From assembly GCA_003452655.1 (NCBI GenBank), contig DMNR01000171.1, positions 1 to 7,502 on the forward strand: 7,502 nucleotides of DNA, written 5' to 3'. Positions within the stretch are counted from its first letter, which is position 1; each line of letters begins with the position of its first letter. This document shows positions 6,401 to 7,502 of the stretch, one piece after another. The position numbers and the translations under genes are program-made. Below the pieces are notes generated by a model, which worked only from the letters and a program-made list of their open reading frames with translations, was not told the DNA's origin and ran no database searches. This DNA comes from Actinomycetota bacterium. Its GTDB lineage: Bacteria > Actinomycetota > Actinomycetes > S36-B12 > UBA10799.

Positions 6401-7158
6401 TCGACGGGTGTGAGTTCCGGACGCTTGGCAGTGACCTCGTCACCGGAACTTTGGCGCCGAAGTCGACGGGTAAGCCACGGGACCAGGTGCCTGCCGGTCC
6501 ACTCAAGGTCCGCGCGAATGGTATGGATGAGGGATCGGGGCATCGTCGCGGGGAGTGGTTCCCGCCAGCCGTAATCGCCGATTTCGAGAGTGGTCGCAAC
6601 GATGTTCGCGACGCGCTCGTGTCCGAGTTGATTGAGATGCAATCGATCCTCGTCCCAGAAACGAGAATCGTCGAATACTGTCTCCGGCCAGAAGTCCACG
6701 ACGTAGCAGTCGTGTTCTTCGGCAAGGGCCAAGGTGATTTCGCGATATTCCGCGAGTCGAGATGAGACGGTGCGTAGCGCTCGGGAGCGTCGGCCCACAT
6801 CGCCAAATGCGAACAGGAGCACGTCGGCACCCGAATCCCGGGCCGCAATGACGCCACTTTCCAGAAGGTCGCCGCTGACTCCCACGTCCCACTTCGGCCG
6901 CAGAACGTCGTTGACGCCACCGGCGATCGAGACCAGGTCGGGTTCCATCTCGAGCGCGAGGGGGAGTTGGTGGCCGATGATGTCATCAAGTTTGCGGCCT
7001 CGAACGGCAAGATTTGCGTACGTGAAATTGTCAGTGCGGGTAGCCAGCATTTCTGCGACGCGATCCGCCCATCCGCGGTGTCGTCCGTGAGGTAGACGAT
7101 CTTCCAAGCCCTCGGTGAACGAATCCCCAACAGCGACAAATTTGTGCCAGGTCGTCAC
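6397..7158 (-). CDS. SGNH/GDSL-family hydrolase
   Basis: This 253-residue protein starts at GTG 7158-7156 with a good ribosome binding site just upstream. The four SGNH blocks are all present: VAVGDSFTEG with nucleophile Ser13, NLAVRGR with Gly54, IAGGVND with Asn83, and DEDRLHLN with Asp171 and His174. It should therefore be an active serine esterase or lipase-like enzyme acting on an ester or acetyl group; the substrate cannot be read from sequence. There is no signal peptide or membrane helix, so it is predicted to be cytoplasmic. A C-terminal extension of about 55 residues beyond the catalytic domain (WREPLPATMPRSLIHTIRAD onward) is rich in Arg and Trp and resembles tails seen in other actinobacterial members. 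It converges on lemA with 40 bases between stops, so it belongs to a separate transcription unit. Confidence 0.92.
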   Translation of the reverse strand: MTTWHKFVAVGDSFTEGLEDRLPHGRHRGWADRVAEMLATRTDNFTYANLAVRGRKLDDIIGHQLPLALEMEPDLVSIAGGVNDVLRPKWDVGVSGDLLESGVIAARDSGADVLLFAFGDVGRRSRALRTVSSRLAEYREITLALAEEHDCYVVDFWPETVFDDSRFWDEDRLHLNQLGHERVANIVATTLEIGDYGWREPLPATMPRSLIHTIRADLEWTGRHLVPWLTRRLRRQSSGDEVTAKRPELTPVD

Positions 7159-7162
7159 TTGG

Positions 7163-7171
7163 CTTCCCTTC
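7163..7171 (-). promoter_or_regulatory. Ribosome binding site for the SGNH hydrolase
   Basis: On the minus strand GAAGGGAAG, followed by CCAA, precedes the GTG start by four bases. This purine-rich site supports GTG 7158 as the true start. Confidence 0.6.
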
Positions 7172-7194
7172 TACGTCGACACAGGTCTCACTTA

Positions 7195-7245
7195 ATGGTC
7201 GCAGATGGTCGCAGCGAGCTCGTCACCGCTTGAGTCGATGCGACC
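7195..7245. repeat. 10-bp tandem direct repeat plus inverted third copy upstream of the hydrolase gene
   Basis: ATGGTCGCAG occurs twice head to tail (7195-7204 and 7205-7214). Its core GGTCGCA recurs inverted as TGCGACC at 7239-7245. The direct copies lie about 37-56 bases before the hydrolase GTG, where a promoter or operator would be expected. One helical turn between the direct copies is the spacing of a repressor or activator site, but no known regulator is recognised. Confidence 0.45.
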
Positions 7246-7349
7246 GTCTGGCCTACGCATCAAGCGAGTGATCAGGAGTTGGCCGAGACCGCGGACTTTC
7301 TGCGGGCTCATGCTTCAGGGCCCAGGTTCTGGTTCTGGTTTGGAGACGC

Positions 7350-7502
7350 CTACACGGCGTGGACTGACGCGGCAAGTTGGCCGACGATGGCGGCGTCGAC
7401 GCCGGTGTTCGAGCTGCGGGTGGCGGAGCTGTGAATGTTGGTGGCACCGAGGGCCAACAATTTGTCGACGTTGTCAGGGCGAACCGAACCGCCCGGCATC
7501 AT
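7350..7502 (-). CDS. cutC: CutC-like protein (copper homeostasis family), C-terminal fragment cut by the window edge
   Basis: The open frame enters from the right edge and stops at TAG (7352-7350), giving 50 residues. It begins MMPGGSVRPDNVDKLLALG and continues ATNIHSSATRSSNTGVD. The [IV]MPGGGVRPxNVxxLLxxG...[IV]HxSA pattern is that of the last beta strands and helix of the CutC TIM barrel. CutC was named for copper tolerance in E. coli, but its biochemical role is disputed. The tail after HSSA is about 25 residues, shorter than the roughly 50 of the E. coli protein; this looks like a normal short variant, not a break. It lies upstream of the hydrolase in the same direction, 191 bases away. 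Only one fifth of the gene is visible, so the call is moderate. Confidence 0.72.
   Translation of the reverse strand: MMPGGSVRPDNVDKLLALGATNIHSSATRSSNTGVDAAIVGQLAASVHAV

Larger units (their letters stand above)
7159..7349. other. Intergenic region between the cutC-like gene and the SGNH hydrolase
   Basis: In these 191 bases I find no believable gene. They hold the hydrolase ribosome binding site and the TGCGACC repeats. Near 7331-7343 is a small CCAGAACCAGAACC-type repeat on the minus strand, just after the upstream gene's stop. No strong terminator hairpin with a T-run and no clear -10/-35 pair is visible. Confidence 0.5.

Noticed and set aside
5883..7139. Long minus-strand open frame of 418 codons spanning lemA and the hydrolase
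   Set aside because: It overlaps two genes with convincing family motifs, in a different frame from the hydrolase, and shows no domain of its own.
7253..7447. Minus-strand frame of 64 codons at the right end
   Set aside because: It is out of frame with the CutC-like fragment, which has family motifs, and its Pro/Thr/Arg-rich translation resembles a shadow.

Overview
The window looks like chromosomal DNA from an actinobacterium (Actinomycetota) of moderately high GC content, which I estimate by eye at about 60%. Three things point there: the gene cassette imuA'-imuB-dnaE2, a SOS box of the TCGAAC-N4-GTTCGA type used by actinobacterial and Firmicute LexA, and frequent GTG starts. I cannot place it below phylum level. 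No mobile element, tRNA, rRNA or CRISPR array was seen, and no gap between genes exceeds about 190 bases.

Left half, minus strand (1-3765): a SOS-inducible mutagenesis operon read right to left. imuA' (3031-3765) is followed 3 bases later by imuB (1477-3027). imuB overlaps the start of dnaE2 by 8 bases, and dnaE2 (1-1484) runs off the left edge with its N-terminal 494 codons present. Together these encode the 'mutasome': DnaE2 is the error-prone polymerase, ImuB is a catalytically dead Y-family adaptor that ties it to the sliding clamp, and ImuA' is a RecA-fold accessory protein. A perfect SOS box (3778-3793) sits directly against a TAGTAT -10 element that lies 6 bases from the imuA' ATG. This suggests a leaderless, LexA-repressed transcript.

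Middle, plus strand (3918-6356): a two-gene envelope operon. It encodes a 607-residue DUF2207 (YciQ-like) multi-pass membrane protein ending in 15 consecutive glycines, then a LemA-family single-pass membrane protein. These two families are often found next to each other, but their function is unknown. Their 5' end faces the SOS operon across a 152-base divergent intergenic region.

Right end, minus strand (6397-7502): an SGNH/GDSL-family hydrolase converges on lemA across a short inverted repeat that contains both stop codons. It is preceded by an intergenic stretch holding a 10-base tandem duplication. The window ends in the C-terminal 50 codons of a CutC-like protein in the same orientation.

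Everything recognised belongs to known families. The points most worth following are the architecture of the SOS promoter, the degenerate P-loop and N-terminal repeat of ImuA', and the DUF2207/LemA pair of unknown function.
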